Shown one piece after another: positions 16,697-25,321 of a stretch of 64,000 nt of DNA. Positions within the stretch are counted from its first letter, which is position 1. Every line of letters starts with the position of its first letter. This stretch comes from Marinilongibacter aquaticus. Its GTDB lineage: Bacteria; Bacteroidota; Bacteroidia; Cytophagales; Spirosomataceae. The stretch spans positions 3,745,501 to 3,809,500 of the forward strand of contig NZ_CP083757.1 of the NCBI RefSeq assembly GCF_020149935.1, in the 5' to 3' direction. Below the pieces are notes generated by a model that made no database searches, had not been told where the DNA came from, and saw only the letters and a program-made list of their open reading frames with translations. Made by a program: the position numbers and the translations under genes.

Positions 16697-19348
16697 ATGC
16701 CTGCAAAACAGCTATTGAGCTTATGCTCCTTCGTTCTACTTTCACTTTCTTCGTTTGCACAGCATGCAGAGCAGAAGCCTTTTACGCGGTGGTGGTGGAT
16801 GGGCTCTGCGGTAAATGAACAAGGGATAAAATACAATCTCGAAGCTTTTCACAAGGCTGGAATTGGCGGTGTGGAAATTACTCCAATTTATGGGGTGCGT
16901 GGCGAAGAGTCGAATTACATTCCTTTCTTGTCGGAGAAATACATGCACATGCTGGATTATACTGTAAAAGTGGCGGATAGCTTAGGCATGAAAGTGGATA
17001 TGGTGCAGGGTACGGGTTGGCCATTTGGTGGGGCACAAGTGGAGGCCAAACATGCGGCAACAAAATTAATGGTCGATTCTCTTTTTTTGAAGAAAGGAGA
17101 AACCGTGGATCGTGATTTCGAGGTAAACCAAGAAGGTGTGGCACTGCTTCATGTGCTGGCTTTTGGAGCCAATGCGTATTATAAAGATTTAAGTGATAAA
17201 GTGGAGGAGGGGCGTTTGCGTTTTCAGGCAGATCGGGATTTGACGCTCTATGCGGTGTATGCCGGAAAAACCGCTCAAAAAGTGAAGCGGGCTGCCCCAG
17301 GAGGCGAGGGATTCACTGTCGACCACTATTCGCAATCGGCATTGGAAGATTATCTGGAGCCTTACAATGAAAAACTTAAGTCGGGGATTCGGGCCGTGTT
17401 CAACGACAGTTACGAAGTGTATGGCACCGACTTTACACCTCATTTTTTCGAAGATTTTGAGGCACTTAGGGGATACGATTTAAAACCCCACCTGCCTTTG
17501 CTTATTCAAAAGGAGAATTCGGAAAAGGCCAATCGCATTCGCGGAGATTACAGAGAAACCATTTCGGATTTGCTGAAAACACGTTTCGATAGGCCATGGA
17601 CAAAATGGGCCCATGAGCATGGCTATAGAACCAAGCTGCAGGCCCACGGTTCACCCGGAAACTTGCTCGACCTTTATGCTACGGCTGATATTCCAGAATG
17701 TGAGACTTTTGGTTCGATGCCTTTTGATATTCCGGGTTTTCGACGTGAAGCCGATGATATTCGTGAAGGGGATGCTGATCCCGTAATGCTGAAATTTTCG
17801 AGTTCGGCTGGGCATGTGATGGGCAAACCCTTGATTTCTTCGGAAACATTCACATGGCTTCGCGATCACTTCAAAACGGCTCTTTCTCAATGTAAACCCG
17901 AACTCGAAGAGTTGTTGCTGAATGGTGTAAACCATGTGTTTTTTCACGGCTCAACTTATTCGCCGCCTGAGGCCGAATGGCCCGGATGGAAATTCTATGC
18001 GTCGGTGAATTTCAGTCCGCAAATGACCATTTGGAAAGATGCTCCTGCACTTTTCAGATACATAAAGAATTGCCAGACACTGCTGCAAATTGGACAGCCA
18101 GATAATGAAATCGGACTTTACTGGCCAATTCACGATGTCTGGAATGGTTATCATGAAGGTCGACTGCTTTATCAATTTCAGATTCATTCTTTGAAGGAGT
18201 GGCTTTTGGATACGCCTTTCTATGCCTTGGCGAATGAATTGATGGATTCTGGATATTCTGTAGATTTTCTTTCGGATGAGTTTATCGCTACGGCACGTGT
18301 GGAAAGTGGGAAAATCGTATTCAATGGGGGAGCGTACAAAGCACTTGTTGTGCCCAAAGCAAAATACATGCCTCTGGCTACTTTGGACAAATTGAAAAGT
18401 TTGAAAGCCGAAGGAGCGACGATAATTTTCGAGGATTTACCCGAAAGTGTCCCTGGGTTCCGAGATTTTGAATCGCGGGCTTTGAAATTGAATGATCGTT
18501 TAGAAAGCCTCGTTCCTGTGCCGAACGTAATGCAAGCCTTGAAAAGCGGAGGGGTGGAGCGTGAAGAATTTGGGAAGCTCGGGCTGAAATTTATCCGAAG
18601 AAAACACGAAGAAGGCTATATTTATTTTGTGGTGAATCATGGTTCTAAAGATTTTGAGGGCTTTTTGAATTTGCAAAGCAAAGGAAACAAACCCGTTCTT
18701 TTTGATCCAGACACAGAGATGCTTGGCATGGCGAGCCAAAACGCCCAAGGTGCGGTTCGCATTCAATTGAAAGCTGGGAAATCCATCTTTATTCGTACAG
18801 ATCAAAAGGCCGTTAAACAAGAATGGTCTTATTACAAAACACTTCCACAAGCTGTGGTTTTGCATGGGCCCTATACCTTGAAATTTCTCGAAGGCGGACC
18901 CGTTTTGCCGCCGGCTCATGATAAGCTGGAAAAGCTTGGGTCGTGGACCGAGCTTGGACAAGAGGAAGCGGATTTTAGCGGTACGGCGATGTACTCGTTT
19001 GAATTTGTGAAACCGAAAACTAAAGCGGATGCATGGGCTTTGGTATTGCCTGATGTTCGAGAAAGTGCACGAATATGGTTGAATGGAAAATATTTGGGCA
19101 CTTTGTGGGCCAATCCGTTCACGATCAATCTTACAGATTTGAAGGCGGAGAATACGTTAAAAATTGAAGTGACGAATTTGACAGCCAACCGCTTGCGGGC
19201 GAAAGAAATGCGGGGCGAAGAGTGGAAGATTTTTCACGAAATCAATATGGTGAATAAGGATTACAAGCCCTTCGATGCTAAAAAATGGAAGCCGATGCCT
19301 TCGGGAATTGTCGGCGAAATCAAATTGGTGCCATTGGAAAAGGATTGA
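16697..19348 (+). CDS. Secreted GH106 alpha-L-rhamnosidase
   Basis: An 883-residue protein matching GH106 alpha-L-rhamnosidases, which release terminal L-rhamnose with inversion. A signal peptide (about 1-22, ending SFAQ) precedes the family opening TRWWWMGSAVNEQGI and the barrel segments GGVEITPIYGV, VDMVQGTGWPFGG and HGSPGNLLDLY. A C-terminal beta-sandwich (about 760-850) carries RIWLNGKYLGTLWANPF, a galactose-binding-like fold. Length is at the short end for the family. Together with rhaM and the GntR regulator it forms a small rhamnoside-use locus. There is no SusCD pair, so released sugar must enter by another route. Confidence 0.9.
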   Translation: MPAKQLLSLCSFVLLSLSSFAQHAEQKPFTRWWWMGSAVNEQGIKYNLEAFHKAGIGGVEITPIYGVRGEESNYIPFLSEKYMHMLDYTVKVADSLGMKVDMVQGTGWPFGGAQVEAKHAATKLMVDSLFLKKGETVDRDFEVNQEGVALLHVLAFGANAYYKDLSDKVEEGRLRFQADRDLTLYAVYAGKTAQKVKRAAPGGEGFTVDHYSQSALEDYLEPYNEKLKSGIRAVFNDSYEVYGTDFTPHFFEDFEALRGYDLKPHLPLLIQKENSEKANRIRGDYRETISDLLKTRFDRPWTKWAHEHGYRTKLQAHGSPGNLLDLYATADIPECETFGSMPFDIPGFRREADDIREGDADPVMLKFSSSAGHVMGKPLISSETFTWLRDHFKTALSQCKPELEELLLNGVNHVFFHGSTYSPPEAEWPGWKFYASVNFSPQMTIWKDAPALFRYIKNCQTLLQIGQPDNEIGLYWPIHDVWNGYHEGRLLYQFQIHSLKEWLLDTPFYALANELMDSGYSVDFLSDEFIATARVESGKIVFNGGAYKALVVPKAKYMPLATLDKLKSLKAEGATIIFEDLPESVPGFRDFESRALKLNDRLESLVPVPNVMQALKSGGVEREEFGKLGLKFIRRKHEEGYIYFVVNHGSKDFEGFLNLQSKGNKPVLFDPDTEMLGMASQNAQGAVRIQLKAGKSIFIRTDQKAVKQEWSYYKTLPQAVVLHGPYTLKFLEGGPVLPPAHDKLEKLGSWTELGQEEADFSGTAMYSFEFVKPKTKADAWALVLPDVRESARIWLNGKYLGTLWANPFTINLTDLKAENTLKIEVTNLTANRLRAKEMRGEEWKIFHEINMVNKDYKPFDAKKWKPMPSGIVGEIKLVPLEKD

Positions 19349-19354
19349 ATTTTG

Positions 19355-19386
19355 AACAGGTCGGGCTTTTGGTCCCGACCTGTTTT
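19355..19386 (+). terminator. Intrinsic terminator of the GH106 gene
   Basis: AACAGGTCGGG and its exact complement form an 11-bp stem with an 8-base loop (19355-19384), followed by four T residues. It lies between the GH106 stop and the convergent unknown operon. Confidence 0.85.
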
Positions 19387-19387
19387 A

Positions 19388-20119
19388 TTAGCCGTTCAGC
19401 TTTTTCGAAAATTTCTTGATGGTCGCTCCTTTTTTCCTCTTGCTCAGCTGAACTTTCACACGTGCACGAAAATCGGCCTTCAGTTGATTCGTAAAGCTAT
19501 GCTTGCCCTCGAGTTTGGCTTCTTTGTCCAACTTTATTTCGATGTCCGAAAGCCCTTTACCGAATTTGAAAACCAGACCTTGATTGGGCAAAATCCGAAT
19601 GGAATTGGTTTTCCCGAGAATATCTTCGGTTATCAGTTGCGTGGCTGCCGTTTGCGAAAGTTTGGCCTCTTGCAGTTCGGGCGTTTTCACTTCGATCTCG
19701 AAATTCTTTTTCATGCTTTTCGAACTGACCACAAATTTCCCAGGTCGCAAAAGGTTTACTCCGAAGAGGTCTTCCTTACCGGGTTTGGCCGAATCAAATT
19801 CAAGGGTATCATCCTTTTTGATCAACACACGGTTTTCTTTAAATTCTCGAGAATTGTAAAGAAGAATATGTCCATTTTCGGCATTCAGTGTAAATACAGG
19901 CAATGCTTCGCGTTGGCCGAAAGCGAACATGTCCAAATTTATTTGGTTTTCTTCCACATCTTTCGATGCCCGAATGCTGCCTTTTCGGAAGGTTTTTCCA
20001 TTTTTCTGTACTTCAATTGTAAAGATACCTTCGCCCGATATTTTATGGACGAGAAAAGAAAACGGACCCAAAATGGCGGGTGAAAAGTTTGCTTGGTTTA
20101 ATATTTTGGCGTTTAGCAT
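19388..20119 (-). CDS. Unknown protein, third gene of orphan operon
   Basis: A 243-residue protein I do not recognise. It has no signal peptide or membrane helix. Predicted strands alternate through most of it (GIFTIEVQKNGKTFRKG, GHILLYNSREF, KFVVSSKSMKKNFEIEV, FKFGKGLSDIEIKL), suggesting one or more beta-sandwich domains. It ends in a very basic tail, VQLSKRKKGATIKKFSKKL, which could bind nucleic acid or acidic lipid. It lies 19 bases after the preceding gene of the same operon. The complementary strand also has a 243-codon open frame, but that frame has the composition of a shadow. A function cannot be assigned. Confidence 0.68.
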   Translation of the reverse strand: MLNAKILNQANFSPAILGPFSFLVHKISGEGIFTIEVQKNGKTFRKGSIRASKDVEENQINLDMFAFGQREALPVFTLNAENGHILLYNSREFKENRVLIKKDDTLEFDSAKPGKEDLFGVNLLRPGKFVVSSKSMKKNFEIEVKTPELQEAKLSQTAATQLITEDILGKTNSIRILPNQGLVFKFGKGLSDIEIKLDKEAKLEGKHSFTNQLKADFRARVKVQLSKRKKGATIKKFSKKLNG

Positions 20120-20138
20120 GATTTTGTCTGTTTAGTTT

Positions 20139-21041
20139 TTAAATCGATACGGTGAGTGCCATTTCGGTCTCATCGATGTTTACATTCACATTGCTTACTG
20201 TCAGTAAAACAGGGTTGGAACCCGGAATGATCGGGTACGGATTGGGTATGCCGATCAAAGGGAATTTGTCGCTTAGGTAGTTTCCAACTTCTACGGCGAT
20301 GAAGTCGAAAAGGCCAAAACTCACACCCAATAGATCGGAAAGCCATTCGTCGATGTCATCTGCGATATCGAGAATGTCGCGAACAATGTCTACCATGCCA
20401 TGCAAAAGCCAGCCAAGAATATCTTTGGCCCAGCCGGGCAATCCTCCAAAAATATTGTTGATGAAATGATCGATCATGTTGTCGAGAATATTGCCCAAAG
20501 TGTCGGCAATGTCAATGATATCGATATCCACCCAGTCGGCCTTCAAATGCAGCCGCCATTCGTCCATTTTATCCTGTGCATAGGCTTGAAAGTCGTTTAA
20601 AGTAGCATTTAGAGGATTATCGAAATATTTAATTTCTGGGCGAAAGCTCCCCGATATTTCCGATTGAATAATCCCGTCGAGATTGATAGGCAGGCTGATA
20701 TCTGGATTGGCACTGAAAAGGCAAATTCGCGGAGCCCTTACTAAACAGCCGCTCCAAGGCCAAGGTTTGGGGATGATGCAAAAGCCACCGATGCACATTT
20801 GAGGAATATCGACCTCCAAGGTGACATTCAGCGGATCATAAATGATGTCCAGTTCCGAGATCTTGACATTGTTCGGGTCTTTTAAATCCAAATCGCCACC
20901 CGAAAGCCGAATACCGGCATTGTAAGAAGCTCTGAAATTTCCATTCGAAGAGCCAGATTTAACCACATGAAAGCTCTGCACTACATTTTGAAAGATTTCT
21001 TGTACGCTTTGTTCGTCTACTGCTATTGTTACATTGGGCAT
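20139..21041 (-). CDS. Unknown protein with amphipathic helical core, second gene of orphan operon
   Basis: A 300-residue protein I do not recognise. The first 140 residues look beta-rich, with LDIIYDPLNVTLEVDIP and a cysteine- and tryptophan-bearing loop containing CIGGFCIIPKPWPWSGC. Residues about 170-245 form a strongly amphipathic, Asp/Ile/Leu-rich helical stretch (DIDIIDIADTLGNILDNMI, WLLHGMVDIVRDILDIADD). A final beta segment follows (NPVLLTVSNVNVNIDE). Long amphipathic helices packed on curved sheets occur in lipid-binding TULIP-like folds; this is only a structural guess. No signal peptide is present. Its start lies 4 bases after the preceding stop. Confidence 0.7.
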   Translation of the reverse strand: MPNVTIAVDEQSVQEIFQNVVQSFHVVKSGSSNGNFRASYNAGIRLSGGDLDLKDPNNVKISELDIIYDPLNVTLEVDIPQMCIGGFCIIPKPWPWSGCLVRAPRICLFSANPDISLPINLDGIIQSEISGSFRPEIKYFDNPLNATLNDFQAYAQDKMDEWRLHLKADWVDIDIIDIADTLGNILDNMIDHFINNIFGGLPGWAKDILGWLLHGMVDIVRDILDIADDIDEWLSDLLGVSFGLFDFIAVEVGNYLSDKFPLIGIPNPYPIIPGSNPVLLTVSNVNVNIDETEMALTVSI

Positions 21042-21045
21042 GGCT

Positions 21046-21873
21046 TTAAGGATTTAGATTAATAAACAAGGTCAGTTTGTCGCTGGATACGTTGGGGTTG
21101 TACGGCACTGTGGCCGAAATTGCGGCAGGCATTACGGTAAAAAACTCGCCTACACTGAACACAAGGTCTTCGAGTTTGATCATTATTTTCGGGAATACCA
21201 CTTTGTTGAGCAGCTTGAAAAGGTAGCATTCGATAATGTTTTCAAGGCCAATGGGGCTAATGTCTTTGATCTCGATTCCAAGAAGTTGCAGGCGGATGGA
21301 TGTGCTGTCGCGAACGACGGCCATTTTGGCGAAAAGTTCGAGGCAAAAGCAATTCAAGTGCGGCAGTGTGACGGGTAAATAAGGCACCTTCTCCAAATCT
21401 TTTAATAGGCCCGTGTCTTTTTTTACCTCTTTTGCTTTTCCGTCTTTGAGCTGCTTTCCTTTGTCTTTTCCCGGGATGGGCACATTTGTTCGGTTGCCGC
21501 AGGAAACACCACAGCAGGCTTTGCCTTTTAGGGCGAACTCTTGCACGGCCAAGTTGCCGAGTTCTGAAGGCAGGCTGATGCTGTTTGAGGGTTGAAAGTC
21601 GACTTTGAGTTCGGTAATCTGAATACAGAAATCGAGTCCGGCCGAAGCGGGTAAACCGGGCAATGGAATCTTGGGCACTTCTGTGCAGGTCGGGAAATCC
21701 ATTGTACCTTTTACGGGGTGTTTACGAATGGGCGAGCAGAGGCTCTGGCCCATTAGAGCAGCGGAAGCGTAGTTGAAAACGTCGGGCATTTGCAGCATCA
21801 CCTCCTTGATGACTTTGTTGAAGGCAGCCTCTGGGAAGATACCCACAACATTTGCGTGTTGTGTAATTGGCAT
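21046..21873 (-). CDS. Unknown cysteine-containing protein, first gene of orphan operon
   Basis: A 275-residue protein I do not recognise. It opens with MPITQHANVVGIFPEAAFNK, has no signal peptide, and holds a helical N-terminal region followed by beta-rich segments (DFCIQITELKVDF, TSIRLQLLGIEIKDI). A cluster KACCGVSCGNR near 135-145 and further cysteines (CSPI, PTCTEV, CFCLEL) could bind a metal or form disulfides. A lysine/glycine-rich linker (GKDKGKQLKDGKAKEVKK) splits the protein in two. The overall strand pattern and final strand resemble the neighbouring 300-residue protein, suggesting distant relatedness or a shared fold. It is the first gene of the operon. Confidence 0.7.
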   Translation of the reverse strand: MPITQHANVVGIFPEAAFNKVIKEVMLQMPDVFNYASAALMGQSLCSPIRKHPVKGTMDFPTCTEVPKIPLPGLPASAGLDFCIQITELKVDFQPSNSISLPSELGNLAVQEFALKGKACCGVSCGNRTNVPIPGKDKGKQLKDGKAKEVKKDTGLLKDLEKVPYLPVTLPHLNCFCLELFAKMAVVRDSTSIRLQLLGIEIKDISPIGLENIIECYLFKLLNKVVFPKIMIKLEDLVFSVGEFFTVMPAAISATVPYNPNVSSDKLTLFINLNP

Positions 21874-22374
21874 GGCAATTCACTTTAAATTGGGCCTACT
21901 CTGTACAGTTTTCGGCATCCCTGTTCTGTCTGCGACAGTTGAATTTTTGGAGGTGATTAAGTGAAGGAGGAGGAGCAAGCCATACTTTTGAGCCCATGTA
22001 TGCCGATCGGCATTTGAGATTGACTTTACGATTCAATGATTATGCCCAAGCGTATTGAACTTGCTCCATTTTGAGTCGTGTAGTTTTCATGGCTGTAAAA
22101 CATGAGGATATCCGAGTCAAAGCAAACTTTGTAACTCTTCCTCTTGTTAAGAGAGGGGAATCCAAAGCCCAAAAGGTGAAAAAAACAGCAAATTTCTGGG
22201 TGTTTTTTGTGCGAGAAAAAGGGGGCAAAATCGGTGTAAACAGGATTTTGGAAAAGCAAAATTGGAATTTTCAGGCCTCCAAAGATTCTTCTGCACAAAT
22301 ACGCGATGTTTTTTGCATTAACGCTCAATCTTTTGGAATTTGGCCCTATCATTCAATGAAATTCTAAGAAAAAT
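21874..22374. other. 501-bp intergenic region between divergent orphan operon and gnd
   Basis: No convincing gene is present; a 98-codon forward frame and a 108-codon reverse frame overlap each other and look like chance. The region must hold the promoters of both flanking operons. Visible symmetry: a CTGTACAG palindrome (21901-21908), CTGTC-TGC-GACAG (21926-21938) and a 14-bp perfect palindrome (22000-22013). No exact TAnnTTTG box was found for either operon. Confidence 0.6.
22000..22013. promoter_or_regulatory. 14-bp perfect palindrome, possible operator
   Basis: ATGCCGATCGGCAT is fully self-complementary and lies 127 bases upstream of the first gene of the orphan operon. It is GC-richer than its surroundings. 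No regulator gene is adjacent, and no second copy was noticed in the window. Confidence 0.35.
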
Positions 22375-23823
22375 ATGGACGCAAACGTTCAAGCAGAATT
22401 TGAATTGGGCATGATCGGTCTGGGTACTATGGGCCGTAACCTTTTGCTCAATATGGCTGATCATGGATACAAGGTGATTGGCTACGACAAAAACCCCAAA
22501 CAAGTAGAATTGTTAGACACAGAGCCGGGAGAAGTGCCTGGTGAGAAGGATCTTGCTCGCTTTATTGCGAAAATAAAGACACCTCGTGCTATTGTGCTTT
22601 TGGTGCCGGCCGGAAAAATTGTGGATGCGGTGATTGATGAACTGAGCCCCTTGTTGGACGAGGGCGACCTGATCATCGATGGCGGAAACTCCAAATGGAC
22701 CGATACCGAAGAGCGGGTGAAAAAGCTGGAAGAAAAGGGCTTGCACTTTTTTGGTATGGGAATTTCTGGTGGCGAAGAAGGAGCCCGAAAAGGACCGAGT
22801 ATGATGCCGGGCGGAAACAAAGCCGCATACGAGCACGTGAAAAATATTTTGGAGTCTATTGCAGCTAAAGCAAAAGGCGAACCTTGCGTGACGTATATCG
22901 GTCCGGGAGCTTCTGGGCATTATGTAAAAATGGTGCACAACGGTATTGAATACGCCATTATGCAACTTTTGGCCGAAGCGTATGAGCTGATGAAAGAAGG
23001 AGCGGGAATGAGCAACAAGGAAATACATGAGGTGCTCAAAAGCTGGAACGAAGGCCGACTGCAATCTTTCTTGATGGAAATCACGGCAGATATTTTCAAT
23101 TATTATGATCCGGAAAGCGGAGAATATCTATTGGATAAAATCTTGGATGTGGCCAAGTCGAAGGGCACAGGAAAATGGACTTCTCAATTTGCAATGGACA
23201 TAAATTTGCCGATTCCTTCGATCGACGTGGCGGTGAGCACACGCGATCTGTCGAAGTACAAAAGTCTTCGCGAAAAGTTGGAGTCGCGTTCGCGAGTCGC
23301 TTCAGACAAAAAGGGATTGAAAGCAGAATTGGACAATTTCCAAGAAGAACTCGAGAAGGCAGTCTATTTCTCTTTTGTTTCTGTCTATGCCCAAGGCATG
23401 TTTTTGTTAAAAACAGCGTCTGAAGCCTACGATTGGAATTTGAATTTGGCCGAGATTTCGAAAATTTGGAGAAGCGGCTGTATCATTCGTTCGGCTTTCC
23501 TCGAAGATATGTACCAAGCTTTTTCGGCTCAGCCGCCTATCGAACACTTGTTTGGCGATGATGAAATAGGAGCGAAATTACAGGAAGACTTGCCGGCTAC
23601 ACGAAAGGTGATCAGCACAGCGATGCAGTTTGGTTTCTCTTTACCGGTTTTTGCTTCGGCTTTGAATTACTATCAATCGATGCACGATGGCCGAATGCCG
23701 ACGAACCTTATTCAGGCTCAACGCGACTATTTTGGAGCACATACTTATGAATTGAAAGGCGAAGAAGGAACTTACCACAGCAAATGGACGGAAGCCTTTG
23801 CTCCGAGCATCCGAATTTCGTAA
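22375..23823 (+). CDS. gnd: 6-phosphogluconate dehydrogenase (decarboxylating)
   Basis: A 482-residue enzyme that oxidises 6-phosphogluconate to ribulose 5-phosphate and CO2 in the cytoplasm. The N-terminal Rossmann motif GLGTMGRNL, the MGISGGEEGARKGPSMMPGG substrate loop (split in the chain near 125-145) and the catalytic Lys/Glu segment YVKMVHNGIEYAIMQ are all present. Length is normal for the homodimeric type. It is the first gene of gnd-zwf-pgl, with 13 bases to zwf, so the whole oxidative branch is co-expressed. Confidence 0.96.
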   Translation: MDANVQAEFELGMIGLGTMGRNLLLNMADHGYKVIGYDKNPKQVELLDTEPGEVPGEKDLARFIAKIKTPRAIVLLVPAGKIVDAVIDELSPLLDEGDLIIDGGNSKWTDTEERVKKLEEKGLHFFGMGISGGEEGARKGPSMMPGGNKAAYEHVKNILESIAAKAKGEPCVTYIGPGASGHYVKMVHNGIEYAIMQLLAEAYELMKEGAGMSNKEIHEVLKSWNEGRLQSFLMEITADIFNYYDPESGEYLLDKILDVAKSKGTGKWTSQFAMDINLPIPSIDVAVSTRDLSKYKSLREKLESRSRVASDKKGLKAELDNFQEELEKAVYFSFVSVYAQGMFLLKTASEAYDWNLNLAEISKIWRSGCIIRSAFLEDMYQAFSAQPPIEHLFGDDEIGAKLQEDLPATRKVISTAMQFGFSLPVFASALNYYQSMHDGRMPTNLIQAQRDYFGAHTYELKGEEGTYHSKWTEAFAPSIRIS

Positions 23824-23836
23824 ACAGGAGAAGAAA

Positions 23837-25321
23837 ATGAGGAAAAACAACACCAGGCCTACTGTATTTGTAGTTTTTGGGGCCACAGGCGATTTGAACT
23901 GGAGAAAGATCAATCCCGCCTTGTACAATTTGTATCTGGAAAAATACATGCCTAAAGAGTTTGCCATTTTGGGCTCTGGGCGAACAAAATACACTTCCGA
24001 CGAACTGGCCGAGAAATTGAAAGACGGTATAGATCGCTTTTCGAGAAAGGGCAAAGCCGAGGCCAGCGAGTGGGATGCGTTTTCGCAGAATTTATATTAT
24101 CAGCCAGCCGATGTGACGAATCCAGAGGATTTCAAAGCTCTGGCGGCCACTTTGAAAGAGATCACCAAAGAATGGGAACAAGAGCCCACTTTGATTTTCT
24201 ATTTGGCGGTTTCGGCTGATTTCTTTGCCGTGATTGCCGAGAATGTAGGCAAATACATCAGCCCCGAGTTTGGTCAGAAAGTACGCATTGTGCTCGAAAA
24301 ACCTTTCGGGAAAGATTTGGAAACGGCGAATGAACTCAATGCTTTGCTTTCTCAGAATTACGACGAAGATCAGATTTATCGTATAGACCATTATTTGGGC
24401 AAAGAAACGGTACAGAATATTTTGGCTTTCCGTTTTGCGAATTCCATTCTCGAGCCCATTTGGAACCGAAATTATATCGAGCACGTGCAAATTTCGGTGA
24501 GCGAGGATATTGGAATCGGGAATCGCGGCGGTTATTACGATACGTCGGGAGCCCTGCGAGATATGGTGCAAAACCACATATTCCAATTGCTGTGTTTGGT
24601 GGCAATGGAAAGTCCGGTAAGTTTCCATGCCGATGAAATTCGGAACAGGAAAGTGGACGTCTTGAAATCTGTAAAAGCCATCAATGTAGATGAAGAAACC
24701 GTGCGGGCTCAGTACCTTGGCGGAGAAATAAAGGGTGAAGAGATCCTTTCGTATATCGATGAAAAAGGGGTAGACGACAGTTCGAGCACAGAAACTTATG
24801 TGGCCCTGAAGCTATTCATCAATAGCTGGCGTTGGCACGGCGTACCTTTTTACATTCGGACAGGAAAACGTTTGAAAAAGAAAGACTCGACGATTACCAT
24901 TCAGTTTCGCGACGTGCCGCATCAGGTTTTCCCGAAAGAAGCCAATAAATTATGGCAGAAGAATAAACTGGTGATCAACATCCAACCCGAAATGGGCATT
25001 ATTTTGAAAATGCAAGCGAAACGCCCAGGTTTGGATATGATGCTTCAGGATGTGAACATGGAGTTCAATTATGAAGATGCCTTTACCGAGCAAACTCCCG
25101 AAGCTTACGAGACATTACTTTTGGATGTGCTTACATCCGATCAAACGCTCTTCATGCGAGCCGATCAGGTAGAAGAGGCGTGGAAATTGTTGATGCCTGT
25201 TTTGGACAATTGGGCCGAAAAGAAATCGGAAGGTATGCAAACGTATGCATCGGGTTCGTGGGGACCAGAGAAGGCCGACGAATTGTTGAAAAAGGATGGA
25301 TTCGAATGGTTCAATGATTGA
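23837..25321 (+). CDS. zwf: Glucose-6-phosphate 1-dehydrogenase
   Basis: A 494-residue G6PDH, the entry enzyme of the oxidative pentose phosphate pathway. FVVFGATGDLNWRKINPALY is the nucleotide-binding start, YRIDHYLGKETVQNIL contains the catalytic His-Lys region, and YIRTGKRLKKK is a conserved substrate-side segment. The ATG at 23837 has AGGAG close upstream; an earlier in-frame ATG inside gnd adds 13 unlikely residues. The FGATGDL motif with Ala and Thr is typical. It is sandwiched between gnd and pgl in one operon. Confidence 0.95.
   Translation: MRKNNTRPTVFVVFGATGDLNWRKINPALYNLYLEKYMPKEFAILGSGRTKYTSDELAEKLKDGIDRFSRKGKAEASEWDAFSQNLYYQPADVTNPEDFKALAATLKEITKEWEQEPTLIFYLAVSADFFAVIAENVGKYISPEFGQKVRIVLEKPFGKDLETANELNALLSQNYDEDQIYRIDHYLGKETVQNILAFRFANSILEPIWNRNYIEHVQISVSEDIGIGNRGGYYDTSGALRDMVQNHIFQLLCLVAMESPVSFHADEIRNRKVDVLKSVKAINVDEETVRAQYLGGEIKGEEILSYIDEKGVDDSSSTETYVALKLFINSWRWHGVPFYIRTGKRLKKKDSTITIQFRDVPHQVFPKEANKLWQKNKLVINIQPEMGIILKMQAKRPGLDMMLQDVNMEFNYEDAFTEQTPEAYETLLLDVLTSDQTLFMRADQVEEAWKLLMPVLDNWAEKKSEGMQTYASGSWGPEKADELLKKDGFEWFND

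Noticed and set aside
19352-20083. 243-codon forward frame opposite the third orphan-operon gene
   Set aside because: It begins inside the GH106 terminator, has Phe-rich shadow composition, and the reverse gene fits the operon spacing.
22071-22367. 98-codon forward frame before gnd
   Set aside because: No family pattern, and it overlaps a reverse frame of similar quality; treated as spacer, though a small gene cannot be excluded.
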